DNA of 64,000 bases from Pseudomonas koreensis (GCF_024169245.1 NZ_JALJWP010000001.1:5751501-5815500), one strand, 5' to 3'; positions 1 to 8,618 are shown, numbered from the stretch's first letter. The notes: generated by a model from the sequence alone, not told the origin. Numbers and translations are program-made.

Positions 1-288
1 GCGGCGATGAAGGGCGCAATGGAAGTGCTGACCCGTTATCAGGCGAAAGAGCTGGGCGCGCGGCAAATTGGCGTGAACGTTCTGGCGCCGGGTGCGATTG
101 AAACCGACTTTGGTGGCGGCACGGTACGCGACAACAGTGCTGTCAACGCGATGGTCGCGAGCAACACCGCGCTGGGTCGCGTCGGGCAGCCGGATGATAT
201 TGGCGGTGCACTGGCGCTGCTGCTGTCGCCGGGTGGACAGTGGATCAACGGCCAACGGGTAGAGGCGTCCGGCGGCATGTTTCTCTGA
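1..288 (+). CDS. SDR family oxidoreductase, C-terminal part (start outside window)
   Basis: This is the last 95 residues of a cytosolic NAD(P)-dependent short-chain dehydrogenase/reductase. The visible part begins A-A-M-K, so the Lys at codon 4 fits the catalytic YxxxK motif and the Tyr should be the codon just before base 1. NVLAPGAIETDF then matches the conserved Pro-Gly segment after the active site, and the end (GQRVEASGGMFL) matches the usual SDR C-terminus. The N-terminal Rossmann glycine motif is missing because of the window edge, so cofactor preference and substrate cannot be judged. A family B repeat follows the stop codon. Confidence 0.85.
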   Translation, partial: AAMKGAMEVLTRYQAKELGARQIGVNVLAPGAIETDFGGGTVRDNSAVNAMVASNTALGRVGQPDDIGGALALLLSPGGQWINGQRVEASGGMFL

Positions 289-302
289 CTCAAACACCGA
301 AT

Positions 303-390
303 CTGTAGGAGCTGCGGAACGCTGCGATCTTTTGACTTTGATTTTTTAAAAACAAGATCAAAAGATCGCAGCGTTCCGCAGCTCCTACAG
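303..390. repeat. Family B REP pair (arms outward, AT-rich loop)
   Basis: Two inverted copies of a GTAGGAGCTGC...GCTGCGATCTTTTGA unit flank an A/T-rich loop. The small hairpin inside each arm reads GCG-GAA-CGC here, whereas the other four family B elements in the window read GCC-GAA-GGC. The base pair is therefore swapped in a compensatory way in both arms. The element lies between the convergent SDR and PACE genes and may also help end transcription. Confidence 0.85.
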
Positions 391-399
391 GGATCGGCG

Positions 400-837
400 T
401 CAGCTTTCACATGGGCGGCGCGCCATGAAGCGCTCGCGCAGGACGTCATAACCCCAGTGGTAGACGTAGGTGTACGGCAGGAAGAACAGCAGCACGCCAA
501 TGTCGAGCAACAACGCCTGCCACAGGCTGACCGACAGCCACCAGGCTATCAGCGGCACGCCCATCAAGATCAGCCCACCCTCGAACAACAGCGCATGCAC
601 TACACGGACCCAGGCGTTGTGCGGCAGATTCATCCGCGCCAATGCACGGTCGAAAAAACGGTTGAACACCACGTTCCACGCCAGCGCCAACAGCGCGATC
701 AACACGGTCACCGCACCCATGTCGAGCAGCGGCTTTTGCATGATCCACGCCAGCAACGGTGTGCAGATCAGAATCGCGAGAAATTCGAAACCAACAGCCT
801 GGAAAACGCGTTCGGTGATGGACTTGTGGGCAGTCAC
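400..837 (-). CDS. PACE family multidrug efflux transporter
   Basis: This is an inner-membrane protein of 145 residues with four predicted helices in two repeated hairpins, the architecture of the PACE (proteobacterial antimicrobial compound efflux, AceI-like) family. Both half motifs are visible: RVFQAVGFE near residues 10-18, where Glu18 corresponds to the essential acidic residue of helix 1, and VRVVHALLFE in the second half, with WNVVFNRFFD between. The start is placed at a GTG (835-837) because AAGGAG lies just upstream; an ATG further out at 927 would run into the divergent LysR gene. The LysR gene at 926 is transcribed away from it and is its probable regulator, as AceR is for AceI. 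Substrate unknown; AceI exports chlorhexidine and short diamines. Confidence 0.85.
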   Translation of the reverse strand: MTAHKSITERVFQAVGFEFLAILICTPLLAWIMQKPLLDMGAVTVLIALLALAWNVVFNRFFDRALARMNLPHNAWVRVVHALLFEGGLILMGVPLIAWWLSVSLWQALLLDIGVLLFFLPYTYVYHWGYDVLRERFMARRPCES

Positions 838-925
838 GACTGACTCCTTGTTTGACGATGGTTGCCATGATCCAACCGATTCCCGATACTTCATAACCAA
901 TAACCATCGATCAGGGCGATAGTTC

Positions 926-1780
926 ATGGCTTCGCAGGAAGTGTTGTTGGCGTTTGTGCAGGCGGCGACGCAAGGCTCGTTTTCCGCCGCTGCGCGTAAG
1001 TTGGGGCGCAGTCAGTCGACCATCAGCGCAGCGGTCGCCAGTCTGGAAATCGATCTGGATTTGCAACTGTTTGACCGCAGCAGCCGCAAACCCACGCTCA
1101 CCCCCGCCGGCCACGTCATGCTGCAGAAAGCCGAAGCGATCCTGGCCGCTACCAGTCGTCTGGAGATGAGCGCACGGCAATTGGCGCAAGGCGTGGAACC
1201 GAAGTTGACCGTGGCGATTTCCGATACCTATCAGTCGTATCGCTTTGAGGCGGCACTCGTCGGTTTCGAACAGCGTTATCCGGAGCTGGAGCTGGAATGT
1301 CTGATTGCCGAATGCGATGACCTGATCGAACTGGTCCAGCGCGGCCGGGCGCATCTGGCCTTCGCGGAAATGCAAGACAACTACCCGCCGGATCTTGTGA
1401 CCTCGACCGTGGCCGAGCGCACGGAGATTGCCTTGTTCGTCAGCCGCGAGCATGCGTTGGCGAAGCTTGAGCATGTCGATCAGCAGATTCTCGAGCAACA
1501 TCGCGAGCTGCGGCTGGCGACCATTGTCAATCCGTATGACAGCCGTGGCAAAGGGCGGGTGTGGTCGGCGCCGAGTTATCTGATGCTGCTGGAAATGGCG
1601 GAAAAAGGCTTCGGCTGGGCCCCGTTGCCCAGGTGGCTGGTGCAACGTTATGCCAATGATTTGCTTATAGAGCTCGAAGTGCGCGGCTGGCCGAAACCGG
1701 TGTTTGTCGATGCCTTGTGGTCGCGCTTGTATCCGCCGGGGCCGGCGGGGAGTTGGTTGCTTAGCAAGATGCTCGAATAA
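926..1780 (+). CDS. LysR family transcriptional regulator (divergent to PACE gene)
   Basis: This is a 284-residue LysR-type DNA-binding regulator. The N-terminal winged helix-turn-helix is clear (FVQAATQGSFSAAARKLG, then SQSTISAAVASLE, residues about 9-45), followed by the LTPAGHVML hinge and a periplasmic-binding-protein-like effector domain. AGGGCG lies upstream of the ATG. Only 88 bases separate it from the divergent PACE pump start, so it probably binds in that gap and controls the pump and itself. The inducer is unknown. A second LysR/PACE pair at 11.99-13.42 kb has the same layout. Confidence 0.85.
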   Translation: MASQEVLLAFVQAATQGSFSAAARKLGRSQSTISAAVASLEIDLDLQLFDRSSRKPTLTPAGHVMLQKAEAILAATSRLEMSARQLAQGVEPKLTVAISDTYQSYRFEAALVGFEQRYPELELECLIAECDDLIELVQRGRAHLAFAEMQDNYPPDLVTSTVAERTEIALFVSREHALAKLEHVDQQILEQHRELRLATIVNPYDSRGKGRVWSAPSYLMLLEMAEKGFGWAPLPRWLVQRYANDLLIELEVRGWPKPVFVDALWSRLYPPGPAGSWLLSKMLE

Positions 1781-1792
1781 GCGGTGCTGCCA

Positions 1793-1857
1793 TTCGCGAG
1801 CAGGCTCGCTCCCACAATTGGAATGCGTTCACCTGTGGGAGCGAGCCTGCTCGCGAA
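1793..1857. repeat. Family A REP pair, tail-to-tail, short loop
   Basis: Two inverted copies of the GTGGGAGCGAGCCTGCTCGC unit are arranged with their CCCACA/TGTGGG ends facing inward around a loop containing TTGGAATGCGTT. This is the opposite arrangement to most family A elements in the window, and the loop resembles those of three family B elements. Confidence 0.9.
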
Positions 1858-1887
1858 AGGGCCAGCAGCATCGACGCAGATTCCAGA

Positions 1888-3117
1888 TCAATCCAGTTCC
1901 TTCAGTCGCCCCTCGATAAACCGCCGCTCCGGCTCCTGCCGCGTCAGCTCCAGCGCCCGCTGATACGCCGCCCTCGCTGCCTCCACCCGCCCCAACTGCC
2001 GACAAAACTCCGCCCGCGCCGAATGCGCCAGGTGGTAATCCTGCAACTCGCCTCGGGCCAAAATCCCTTCAATCAACAACAAACCGGCCAACGCTCCATC
2101 ACGCTTGGCCACCGCCACCGCTCGGTTCAACTCGATCACCGGCGACGGCACAGCGCGCAGCAAGACGTCATAAAGACCGACAATCTGCCGCCAGTCGGTT
2201 TCCGCCGCCGACGGCGCTTCCGCATGCACCGCTGCAATTGCCGCCTGCAGGCAATACGGCCCGAAGCGTCGTGTACTCAGCGCACGCTCGACCAGCGCGC
2301 AACCTTCTGCCATCAACCCGGCATCCCACAACGCGCGATCCTGATCGTCGAGCAGCACCAGTTCACCGCTCGGCGAGGTGCGCGCCGGTCGACGTGATTC
2401 GTGCAGCAGCATCAGCGCCAGCAGACCCATGACCTCCGGTTCCGGCAGCAACTCCATCAACAAGCGCCCCAGGCGAATCGCTTCGCGCGTCAGATCCTCG
2501 CGGGTCAGCTCGGCGCCGACAGAAGCCGAATAGCCTTCGTTGAACACCAGATAGATCACCCGCAACACGCTGTCGAGGCGCTCGGGCAGTTCATGCAGCG
2601 TCGGCACTTGATAAGGAATTTTTGCGTCACGTATCTTGGCTTTCGCGCGCACGATGCGCTGGGCAATCGCCGCCGGTGCCGAGAGAAAAGCACGGGCGAT
2701 TTCTTCGGTGGTGAGGTCGCAGACTTCGCGCAAGGTCAGCGGCACTTGCGCATCCGCCGCGAGTGCCGGGTGGCAGCAGGTGAAGATCAGCCGCAAGCGA
2801 TCGTCTTCCACGTCTTCACCACTCCAGTCAGCCTGTTCCAGCTCATCGAGTTGCGCCAGCAGCAGTGGCTGCGAGGCCTTGAACCGCGCGCGCCGGCGCA
2901 ACACGTCGATGGCTTTGAAACGTCCGGTCGAGACCAGCCAGGTGCGCGGGTTGTCCGGCACGCCGTCGCGTTGCCAGCGCTCGACCGCGACGAAGAACGC
3001 CTCGTGCAAGGCTTCTTCGGCGAGGTCGAAATCACCGAGCAGGCGGATCAGCGTCGCCAGGATCCGCCGCGAATCCTCGCGGTAGACCTGCTCGACCCGC
3101 GCCCTGACGTCAGACAT
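1888..3117 (-). CDS. ECF42-type RNA polymerase sigma factor with C-terminal TPR-like extension
   Basis: At 409 residues this sigma-70 family protein is about twice the length of a classical ECF sigma factor. Residues 1-75 hold sigma region 2 (YREDSRRILATLIRLLGD, then EEALHEAF) and residues about 110-165 hold region 4 (LTLREVCDLTTEEIARAFL). The remaining ~230 residues are a helical extension ending in tetratricopeptide-like repeats, as in the ECF42 group, where this tail is reported to be needed for activity. The start overlaps the end of the DGPF protein gene by 8 bases, so the two are translationally coupled; the neighbour pairing ECF42/DGPF is diagnostic for the group. No anti-sigma factor is present. 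The older annotation RNA polymerase sigma-70 factor SigJ-like also fits. Confidence 0.88.
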   Translation of the reverse strand: MSDVRARVEQVYREDSRRILATLIRLLGDFDLAEEALHEAFFVAVERWQRDGVPDNPRTWLVSTGRFKAIDVLRRRARFKASQPLLLAQLDELEQADWSGEDVEDDRLRLIFTCCHPALAADAQVPLTLREVCDLTTEEIARAFLSAPAAIAQRIVRAKAKIRDAKIPYQVPTLHELPERLDSVLRVIYLVFNEGYSASVGAELTREDLTREAIRLGRLLMELLPEPEVMGLLALMLLHESRRPARTSPSGELVLLDDQDRALWDAGLMAEGCALVERALSTRRFGPYCLQAAIAAVHAEAPSAAETDWRQIVGLYDVLLRAVPSPVIELNRAVAVAKRDGALAGLLLIEGILARGELQDYHLAHSARAEFCRQLGRVEAARAAYQRALELTRQEPERRFIEGRLKELD

Positions 3118-3454
3118 TCAACTGCCGCACCGGGCGCACTTCAACGCTGCCGACCCGGGCTGCGGGAATGTTGCCGGCGAGCTGAATCGCTTCGTTGAGA
3201 TCCTTGGCGTCGATCAGGTAGAAACCGGCCAGTTGCTCCTTGGTTTCAGCGAAAGGCCCATCGGTGATCGACAACTTGCCGTTGCGCATCCGTACGGTGG
3301 TTGCGGTCTCTACCGACTCCAACGCTTCGGCGGCGATCATTCGCCCGCTGCCCTGCACCGACTCGGCGTAGGCCCAGCATTCGGCGTCCTCCGGGCTGTC
3401 CGGCGAGGAGTGCAACAGGCTTTCATCGCTGTAGACCAGGCATAGATATTTCAT
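3110..3454 (-). CDS. YCII/DGPF domain protein, ECF42 partner
   Basis: This is a small cytosolic protein of 114 residues with a dimeric ferredoxin-like YCII-related fold. It begins MKYLCLVYSDE and contains the name-giving motif in SITDGPFAETKEQLAGFYLID. CAGGAGA upstream supports the start at 3454. Genes of this family are the usual neighbours and regulatory targets of ECF42 sigma factors; the biochemical function is unknown. It lies between the SnoaL-like gene and the sigma gene on the same strand, with its stop inside the sigma start region. Confidence 0.88.
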   Translation of the reverse strand: MKYLCLVYSDESLLHSSPDSPEDAECWAYAESVQGSGRMIAAEALESVETATTVRMRNGKLSITDGPFAETKEQLAGFYLIDAKDLNEAIQLAGNIPAARVGSVEVRPVRQLNV

Positions 3455-3494
3455 GGCGATCTCCTGATTCGAACGGATCAACTATGGCTGAAGA

Positions 3495-3920
3495 TCAGGG
3501 AGTCACATCGAACAGCGTCGCGCCGCTCATCGGATCGAACGGTGCCGACCAGTGCTCGTGAGCAATCTTCCACGTCCCGCCAACCTGCCGGTAACAGGCA
3601 GTGACACGCATCCAGCAGCTCTGGGTTTCGCCCTTGTCGTTGGTGCCGCCGCAGTTAGCCACCCAGTGGGCGAAGGCGATGTTGTCGGCGCTTTCGATGG
3701 CGATTTCGTGGAACTCGAAGATGTGCGGGCCGGGGCACATCTCCATGCACTCGACCCAGTGCGCGCGGTAGGCCGCTTTGCCCTTGAATTGCAGGGCCTT
3801 GATCGCATCGAACGAGACAATGTCGTCGGCGTACAAGGCCATGACTTTTTCGACATCCTTGGCCATCACCGCTTCGCGATAGCTGTTGATCAGAGTCTGG
3901 ATATCAGTCTGTGCGCTCAT
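3495..3920 (-). CDS. SnoaL/NTF2-like domain protein
   Basis: This 141-residue protein has the cone-shaped NTF2-like fold of SgcJ/EcaC/SnoaL proteins. The typical opening INSYREAVMAKDVEKVMALYADD and the late WKIAHEHWS segment are visible. Some members are small isomerases or bind ligands; no specific substrate can be read here. The start at 3920 is supported by GGAG. It is the first gene of the ECF42 operon, and a candidate ECF-type promoter lies 39 bases before its start codon. Confidence 0.8.
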   Translation of the reverse strand: MSAQTDIQTLINSYREAVMAKDVEKVMALYADDIVSFDAIKALQFKGKAAYRAHWVECMEMCPGPHIFEFHEIAIESADNIAFAHWVANCGGTNDKGETQSCWMRVTACYRQVGGTWKIAHEHWSAPFDPMSGATLFDVTP

Positions 3921-3957
3921 GGTGTTCTCCGTGGTTTTTTGTTGTGAAGACACCCTT

Positions 3958-3985
3958 AGTCGTTTGCCCTTTGCGCGGATCGACA
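3958..3985 (-). promoter_or_regulatory. Candidate ECF42-type promoter (TGTCGA-N17-CGAC)
   Basis: On the minus strand TGTCGA (3985-3980) is followed after 17 bases by CGAC (3962-3959). This fits the target motif reported for ECF42 sigma factors (TGTCGA at -35, CGAC or CGTC at -10). The -10 element ends 39 bases before the start of the SnoaL-like gene, so the sigma factor may drive its own operon. Confidence 0.55.
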
Positions 3986-4063
3986 GGGCAAACAAAAAAA
4001 TTTCGCTGACGACAATATCGCTAGAATCCGAGGCTCACTCTTTGTAGGAAAAAGGAAATTCCC

Positions 4064-4549
4064 GTGTCAGCCCAACTCGTGCCTTACGACAGCCTCAGCC
4101 CTTTGCAGCGTCAGCAAGTCGAGGCCATTGAAATCCACCCCGAACAGATCAGATTCTCCGGCGACATTCACGGTGCCTTGCACACCCTGCTGTCGAAACC
4201 CGGGCCAGGCGTGAAGGGATTCGCCCTGCTCGCAGACGAGGTACCGGTGGCATTTTTGCTGCTCAAGCGCCCGCCGGTATTGCCCGACTGGGCCGACGAA
4301 CACAGCGCGACGTTGCATGCCTTGCAGGTCGATCGCCGCGCCCAAGGCAAGGGCTACGGCAAGGCTTGTCTGCAAGCACTGCCCGCCGTCGCGCGTGAAG
4401 CATGGCCGGAGATCAAGGGACTGGAATTGTCGGTGGACGCCGATAACGAGGCGGCGATTGCGCTGTACGCCAGGTATGGCTACGTCGACAGCGGCGAAGC
4501 ATACAAGGGACGGATTGGGTACGAGCGGCGGATGGGGCTGTTTTTTTAA
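4064..4549 (+). CDS. GNAT family N-acetyltransferase
   Basis: This is a 161-residue acetyl-CoA-dependent acyltransferase. The acetyl-CoA binding motif A is visible as LQVDRRAQGKGYGKACLQAL (about residues 87-106), and motif B as ELSVDADNEAAIALYARYGY. Translation starts at a GTG preceded by AAAGGAAA. It is followed after 18 bases by the flavoprotein gene, so the two probably share a transcript. The acceptor substrate is unknown. Confidence 0.85.
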   Translation: MSAQLVPYDSLSPLQRQQVEAIEIHPEQIRFSGDIHGALHTLLSKPGPGVKGFALLADEVPVAFLLLKRPPVLPDWADEHSATLHALQVDRRAQGKGYGKACLQALPAVAREAWPEIKGLELSVDADNEAAIALYARYGYVDSGEAYKGRIGYERRMGLFF

Positions 4550-4567
4550 ATCGTAGAGGGATAAACG

Positions 4568-5173
4568 ATGATCGATTCGATAGAAGCATTGGAAGCCATT
4601 TACGGCCGGCCACACGAACGCGCCGTGCGCAAGCAGATCGGCTTTCTCAACGAGGATTATCAGGCGATGGTGCGCCTGTCGCCGCTAGTGATCGTCAGTT
4701 CGGTGGGGACCGATGGCCTCGATAACTCGCCGCGCGGTGATGCGCCGGGGTTTGTTCGGATCATTGATCAAAACACGTTGGCCCTACCAGATCGCCCGGG
4801 CAACAACCGCATCGATACCTTGCGCAATGTGCTGCACGATTCGCGGGTGTCGCTGCTGTTCATCATTCCCGGGATCGGCGAGACATTGCGGGTCAATGGC
4901 ACAGCGTTGATCAGCGATGAACCGGCAATGCTTGAGAGTTTTGCGGTGAATGGCAAACCGGCGAAAACCGTGTTGCTGGTGACGGTGGACGCGGCGTTTT
5001 TTCACTGCTCGAAAGCCTTTGTCCGCTCGGATGCGTGGAATCCCGAAACGCACCTGCCACGCTCGGCCCTGCCATCTGCTGGCGCATTTCACAAGCGCCT
5101 GAATGACGGCCAGTTCGACGCCGACACCTATGATCGGGAAGCGCCGAAACGGGTGCGTGAAAGCCTTTACTAA
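4568..5173 (+). CDS. Pyridoxamine-5'-phosphate-oxidase-like FMN-binding protein
   Basis: This 201-residue protein resembles the MSMEG_1061-type PPOx-fold flavoproteins: a split beta-barrel with PLVIVSSVGTDGLDNSPRGD near residues 38-57 and LPDRPGNNRIDTLRNVL near residues 75-91, the usual FMN-contacting positions. GAGGG lies upstream of the ATG. Such proteins often reduce or oxidise small molecules with FMN or F420; no reaction can be assigned here. It follows the GNAT gene closely. Confidence 0.8.
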   Translation: MIDSIEALEAIYGRPHERAVRKQIGFLNEDYQAMVRLSPLVIVSSVGTDGLDNSPRGDAPGFVRIIDQNTLALPDRPGNNRIDTLRNVLHDSRVSLLFIIPGIGETLRVNGTALISDEPAMLESFAVNGKPAKTVLLVTVDAAFFHCSKAFVRSDAWNPETHLPRSALPSAGAFHKRLNDGQFDADTYDREAPKRVRESLY

Positions 5174-5200
5174 CCGCGCAACTACAAACACCTCAAAACC

Positions 5201-5290
5201 CTGTGGGAGCGAGCCTGCTCGCGAAGGCGTCGTGTCAGTCGACACTTGCTTATCTGAAATCCGCCTTCGCGAGCAGGCTCGCTCCCACAG
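5201..5290. repeat. Family A REP pair (REPIN-like)
   Basis: Two inverted GTGGGAGCGAGCCTGCTCGC units with outward ends flank about 45 bases of less conserved sequence. The element lies between the convergent flavoprotein and GNAT genes. Confidence 0.92.
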
Positions 5291-5303
5291 TTTTGATTGA
5301 AGT

Positions 5304-5792
5304 TCAGAGGGTCAGGATCATCTCGTGCCAGGCCATACCGCCATGGTCGGATTCGGACGGTTTGATGTAGGCAAAACCGAAACCGGCGTACAGCGCAATG
5401 TGCTGTTCCTTGCACATCAGATGAATCGTCGCTTTATCCATCGCGCGCATGCGCTCGATGAATTCGCCGAGCAGGCGCTTGGCCAGGCCCTGCCCCTGGT
5501 AATCCGGGTGCACTACCACCGACATGATCACCACGTTCGGGCCTTTCGGGTCGTGGCCGATCAGTTCCTTGAAGGCCTCGTCGGACATCTGCACGTCGAA
5601 CGCCGCGCCGGCATTGATGAAACCGGCGACTACACCGTCCACCTCGGCGACGACAAAGCCGTCCGGCCAAGTGGCAATGCGCGTGGCGATCTTCTCGCGG
5701 GTGGCGGCTTCGTCGCCTTCGTAGGCGACGGTTTCGATGGCGTAGCAGCGCTCGAGGTCGGCGGCGCTGACGTTGCGGATCACGGTGTTCAT
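5304..5792 (-). CDS. GNAT family N-acetyltransferase
   Basis: This is a 162-residue acetyltransferase whose motif A reads VVVHPDYQGQGLAKRLLGEF (about residues 91-110), with IALYAGFGFAYIKPSESDHG as the C-terminal motif B and an arylalkylamine-acetyltransferase-like ending. The start was moved to 5792 because MNTVIRNVSAADLERCY is the usual domain beginning; the longer reading frame to 5840 adds a tail without family similarity. Substrate unknown. It stands alone between a repeat and the GyrI-like gene. Confidence 0.83.
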   Translation of the reverse strand: MNTVIRNVSAADLERCYAIETVAYEGDEAATREKIATRIATWPDGFVVAEVDGVVAGFINAGAAFDVQMSDEAFKELIGHDPKGPNVVIMSVVVHPDYQGQGLAKRLLGEFIERMRAMDKATIHLMCKEQHIALYAGFGFAYIKPSESDHGGMAWHEMILTL

Positions 5793-5880
5793 GGCAACTC
5801 GGAAATCTGTGGAAACAAGGCCCGCCAGCATAAAGCACAACCACCGGGGCGGACATGCTTCGCCTCGATTCGAACGCCGG

Positions 5881-6366
5881 TCAGGCCTTGATCGGCAGCC
5901 AGATTTCCAGGGTGCCGGTGTTGAGTTTCGGATTGAAATCCTCGCTGTAGCGCTCGAACTCCGGTGCGTCCGCCGCTTCGTACCCGGACTGCGGCAGCCA
6001 GGTTTTCCAGATGTACTGGAAGGTGTCGGGGAGTTGCGTCAGGGGTCCTTTGTGCTCGAACACCGCATATTTCTGCGGCTGGATTTCAACCCAGCGATAC
6101 TGCTCCGGCAGCTCGTCGAGCTTGTCGATCTGCACCCCGGCGATGTATTCGAAACCGCCCTCGCCGTCCGCATTGCAGCAAACGCCGTAGGTCACTTCAT
6201 TGACCTGCGCGGGGATTTTTCCCAGATGCGGGATGAGCTTTTCCCATAACGCCGGAATGTCTCCGGTGGTTGCCTGAGTGAATCGCCCGCCAAAACCGGC
6301 AATCAACAGAAACGGCCCGTATTCGAAGCGCGGTTGAGCTATTTCGACGCGTTTTTGTTCATCCAT
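5881..6366 (-). CDS. GyrI-like (AraC effector-binding) domain protein
   Basis: This 161-residue stand-alone GyrI-like/SHS2 domain binds small hydrophobic ligands in related proteins and can inhibit DNA gyrase in GyrI itself. It has the paired segments FLLIAGFGGRF, YGVCCNADGEGGFEYIAGVQ, KYAVFEHKGPLTQLPDTFQY and a C-terminal EIWLPIK, in the family order. There is no DNA-binding domain. It is not clearly part of an operon; function unknown. Confidence 0.83.
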   Translation of the reverse strand: MDEQKRVEIAQPRFEYGPFLLIAGFGGRFTQATTGDIPALWEKLIPHLGKIPAQVNEVTYGVCCNADGEGGFEYIAGVQIDKLDELPEQYRWVEIQPQKYAVFEHKGPLTQLPDTFQYIWKTWLPQSGYEAADAPEFERYSEDFNPKLNTGTLEIWLPIKA

Positions 6367-6435
6367 GACGCGACTCCTGAGAACGGAAAAGTGGGTTCGG
6401 CTGGGAGTATAGAAAGCCCGACCCGTTTCGCACGT

Positions 6436-7098
6436 TTACAGCGCATGCAACTGCTCGACGGCGCCCGAGCCGACAAACTCGTTGTAGCCGGAAACGATTA
6501 CGTACACCGCGAAATAGCAGAAGATCGCCGCTGAAGCCAAGTAGGAGTAGCGCAGCAGCTTGTCGCCCAGCAGCTTGCCGCCGTGGCTTGCCGCGAAGCA
6601 CAAACCGGCCGACCACAGCAGCCCGGCGCAAAGAAAGCCGCCGAGAAACAGCGCCGAACTCAACGGACCACCGCCACCGGATCGAGCGATCAATGTGCCG
6701 CCAACGGCAGCGAACCAGAGAATCGCGCTTGGCGACGACATGGCGAGAAAGATGCCGCGAAAGAATTCCTTGCGATGGGAGTTCTGCCCCACTTCCGCCG
6801 TCTCCGCCAGCAGCGCTTCGTGATGAATCGCCGAATAAATCATCTTCGCCGCGAAGTAGATCAGCAGCGCCGAACCGCCAATCCACAGCACCCAGCGCAC
6901 GCTTTCGTACTGCAGCAAAACGGTCATGCCGGCCAGTGCCAGCACCGCATAAATCAAGTCGCCGACGCAGGTGCCCAGGCCGAGGGCGAAGCCCTGAAAG
7001 TAGCCGCGCTGCATGGCCAGGGTGATCATCGCGATGTTGGCCACGCCGATATCCAGGCACAGCGAAAGGCTCAGCAGGAAGCCGCTGGTGAATTCCAT
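6436..7098 (-). CDS. LysE family amino-acid exporter
   Basis: This 220-residue inner-membrane protein of the LysE/RhtB family has about six hydrophobic helices and the N-terminal family motif (LCLDIGVANIAMITLAMQRG, about residues 13-32). It probably exports an amino acid or a toxic analogue by proton antiport. The start at 7098 is preferred over 7173 because an AAGGAAAA element precedes it and the hydrophobic first helix begins there. It is divergent from alaC, with 138 bases between the starts, so a link to alanine metabolism is conceivable but only an inference. Confidence 0.83.
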   Translation of the reverse strand: MEFTSGFLLSLSLCLDIGVANIAMITLAMQRGYFQGFALGLGTCVGDLIYAVLALAGMTVLLQYESVRWVLWIGGSALLIYFAAKMIYSAIHHEALLAETAEVGQNSHRKEFFRGIFLAMSSPSAILWFAAVGGTLIARSGGGGPLSSALFLGGFLCAGLLWSAGLCFAASHGGKLLGDKLLRYSYLASAAIFCYFAVYVIVSGYNEFVGSGAVEQLHAL

Positions 7099-7236
7099 TG
7101 ACCGATTTTCCTTGAAAAAAATGTTTACAACCGCGCTGGACAGTATGCCATCACTGCCCTTATCTTCCGCCACAGGTCACCGCAGTGACCAGCGTCGCTC
7201 GGACGGTTCCGGGCGCTTACGTTATCCGAGGCAACA

Positions 7237-8454
7237 ATGGCCGAACAAGGTTCGCCGCGCCGCTTTGCGCGCATAGATCGACTCCCCCCTTACGTTTTCA
7301 ACATCACCGCCGAGCTGAAGATGGCCGCTCGCCGCCGTGGTGAAGACATCATCGACCTGAGCATGGGCAATCCCGACGGCGCCACGCCGCCGCACATTGT
7401 CGAAAAACTCGTGCAGGTCGCCCAACGTGAAGACACCCACGGTTACTCGACGTCCAAGGGCATTCCGCGCCTGCGTCGGGCAATTTCCAACTGGTACAAG
7501 CAGCGCTACGAAGTCGATATCGACCCGGAAAGCGAAGCCATCGTCACCATCGGTTCCAAGGAAGGCCTGGCGCATTTGATGCTGGCGACCCTGGATCAGG
7601 GCGACACGGTACTGGTGCCGAACCCGAGCTATCCGATTCACATCTACGGCGCGGTGATTGCCGGCGCTCAGGTGCGGTCGGTGCCGCTGGTGCCGGGGGT
7701 GGATTTCTTCGATGAGCTTGAGCGCGCGATTCGCGGCTCGATCCCCAAGCCGAAAATGATGATCCTCGGCTTCCCGTCGAACCCGACGGCGCAGTGCGTG
7801 GAGCTGGATTTCTTCGAACGGGTGATCGCCCTCGCCAAGCAGTACGACGTCTTGGTCATCCACGACCTGGCTTACGCCGATATCGTCTACGACGGCTGGA
7901 AAGCGCCGTCGATCATGCAGGTGCCGGGCGCCAAGGACATCGCGGTGGAATTTTTCACCCTGTCCAAGAGCTACAACATGGCCGGCTGGCGCATCGGGTT
8001 CATGGTCGGCAACCCGGAACTGGTCAACGCCCTGGCGCGGATCAAGAGCTACCACGACTACGGCACCTTTACTCCGCTGCAAGTGGCGGCGATTGCTGCG
8101 CTCGAAGGCGACCAGCAATGCGTGCGCGACATCGCCGAGCAGTATCGCCAGCGCCGTAACGTGCTGGTCAAAGGCCTGCATGAGCTGGGCTGGATGGTCG
8201 AGAACCCGAAAGCGTCGATGTATGTCTGGGCGAAGATTCCCGAGGCGTATGCGCATCTGGGTTCGCTGGAATTTGCCAAGAAACTGCTGGCCGAGGCCAA
8301 GGTCTGCGTGTCGCCGGGGGTGGGGTTTGGTGAGTATGGCGACGACCACGTGCGCTTTGCGCTGATCGAAAACCAGGACCGCATTCGTCAGGCCGTGCGC
8401 GGGATTCGCGGGATGTTTCGCGCGGATGGGTTAGTCGCAAAAACTGGCGGCTAA
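7237..8454 (+). CDS. alaC: Alanine transaminase AlaC
   Basis: This 405-residue class I/II pyridoxal-phosphate aminotransferase matches AlaC (YfdZ), which interconverts pyruvate plus glutamate with alanine plus 2-oxoglutarate in the cytosol. The PLP-binding Lys is Lys244 in [15 protein letters not shown], with [10 protein letters not shown] and the early motif [12 protein letters not shown] as further markers. Length is normal for the family. GAGG precedes the ATG. It is followed by a repeat and transcribed toward gntT. Confidence 0.9.
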   Translation: MAEQGSPRRFARIDRLPPYVFNITAELKMAARRRGEDIIDLSMGNPDGATPPHIVEKLVQVAQREDTHGYSTSKGIPRLRRAISNWYKQRYEVDIDPESEAIVTIGSKEGLAHLMLATLDQGDTVLVPNPSYPIHIYGAVIAGAQVRSVPLVPGVDFFDELERAIRGSIPKPKMMILGFPSNPTAQCVELDFFERVIALAKQYDVLVIHDLAYADIVYDGWKAPSIMQVPGAKDIAVEFFTLSKSYNMAGWRIGFMVGNPELVNALARIKSYHDYGTFTPLQVAAIAALEGDQQCVRDIAEQYRQRRNVLVKGLHELGWMVENPKASMYVWAKIPEAYAHLGSLEFAKKLLAEAKVCVSPGVGFGEYGDDHVRFALIENQDRIRQAVRGIRGMFRADGLVAKTGG

Positions 8455-8465
8455 CACAAAACCTA

Positions 8466-8550
8466 TAGGAGTGAGCCTGCTCGCGATAGCGGTGTGTCAG
8501 TTACGGTAAATGGCACTGACACACCGCTATCGCGAGCAGGCTCACTCCTA
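8466..8550. repeat. Family A REP pair, GTAGGAGTGAG variant
   Basis: The inverted units read TAGGAGTGAGCCTGCTCGC and match over 35 bases including a GATAGCGGTGTGTCAG extension. The element lies between convergent alaC and gntT. Confidence 0.92.
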
Positions 8551-8580
8551 CAAGGGGATGTAATCAGCATCGAGATTTCA

Positions 8581-8618
8581 GGCACAAAAAAACCGCATCG
8601 CTGCGGTTTTTTCGTGCC
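8581..8618. terminator. Bidirectional intrinsic terminator of gntT and alaC
   Basis: CCGCA-TCGC-TGCGG forms the stem, flanked by A7 on one side and T6 on the other, and the pairing extends outward (GGCAC/GTGCC). It can end transcripts from both strands. Confidence 0.88.
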
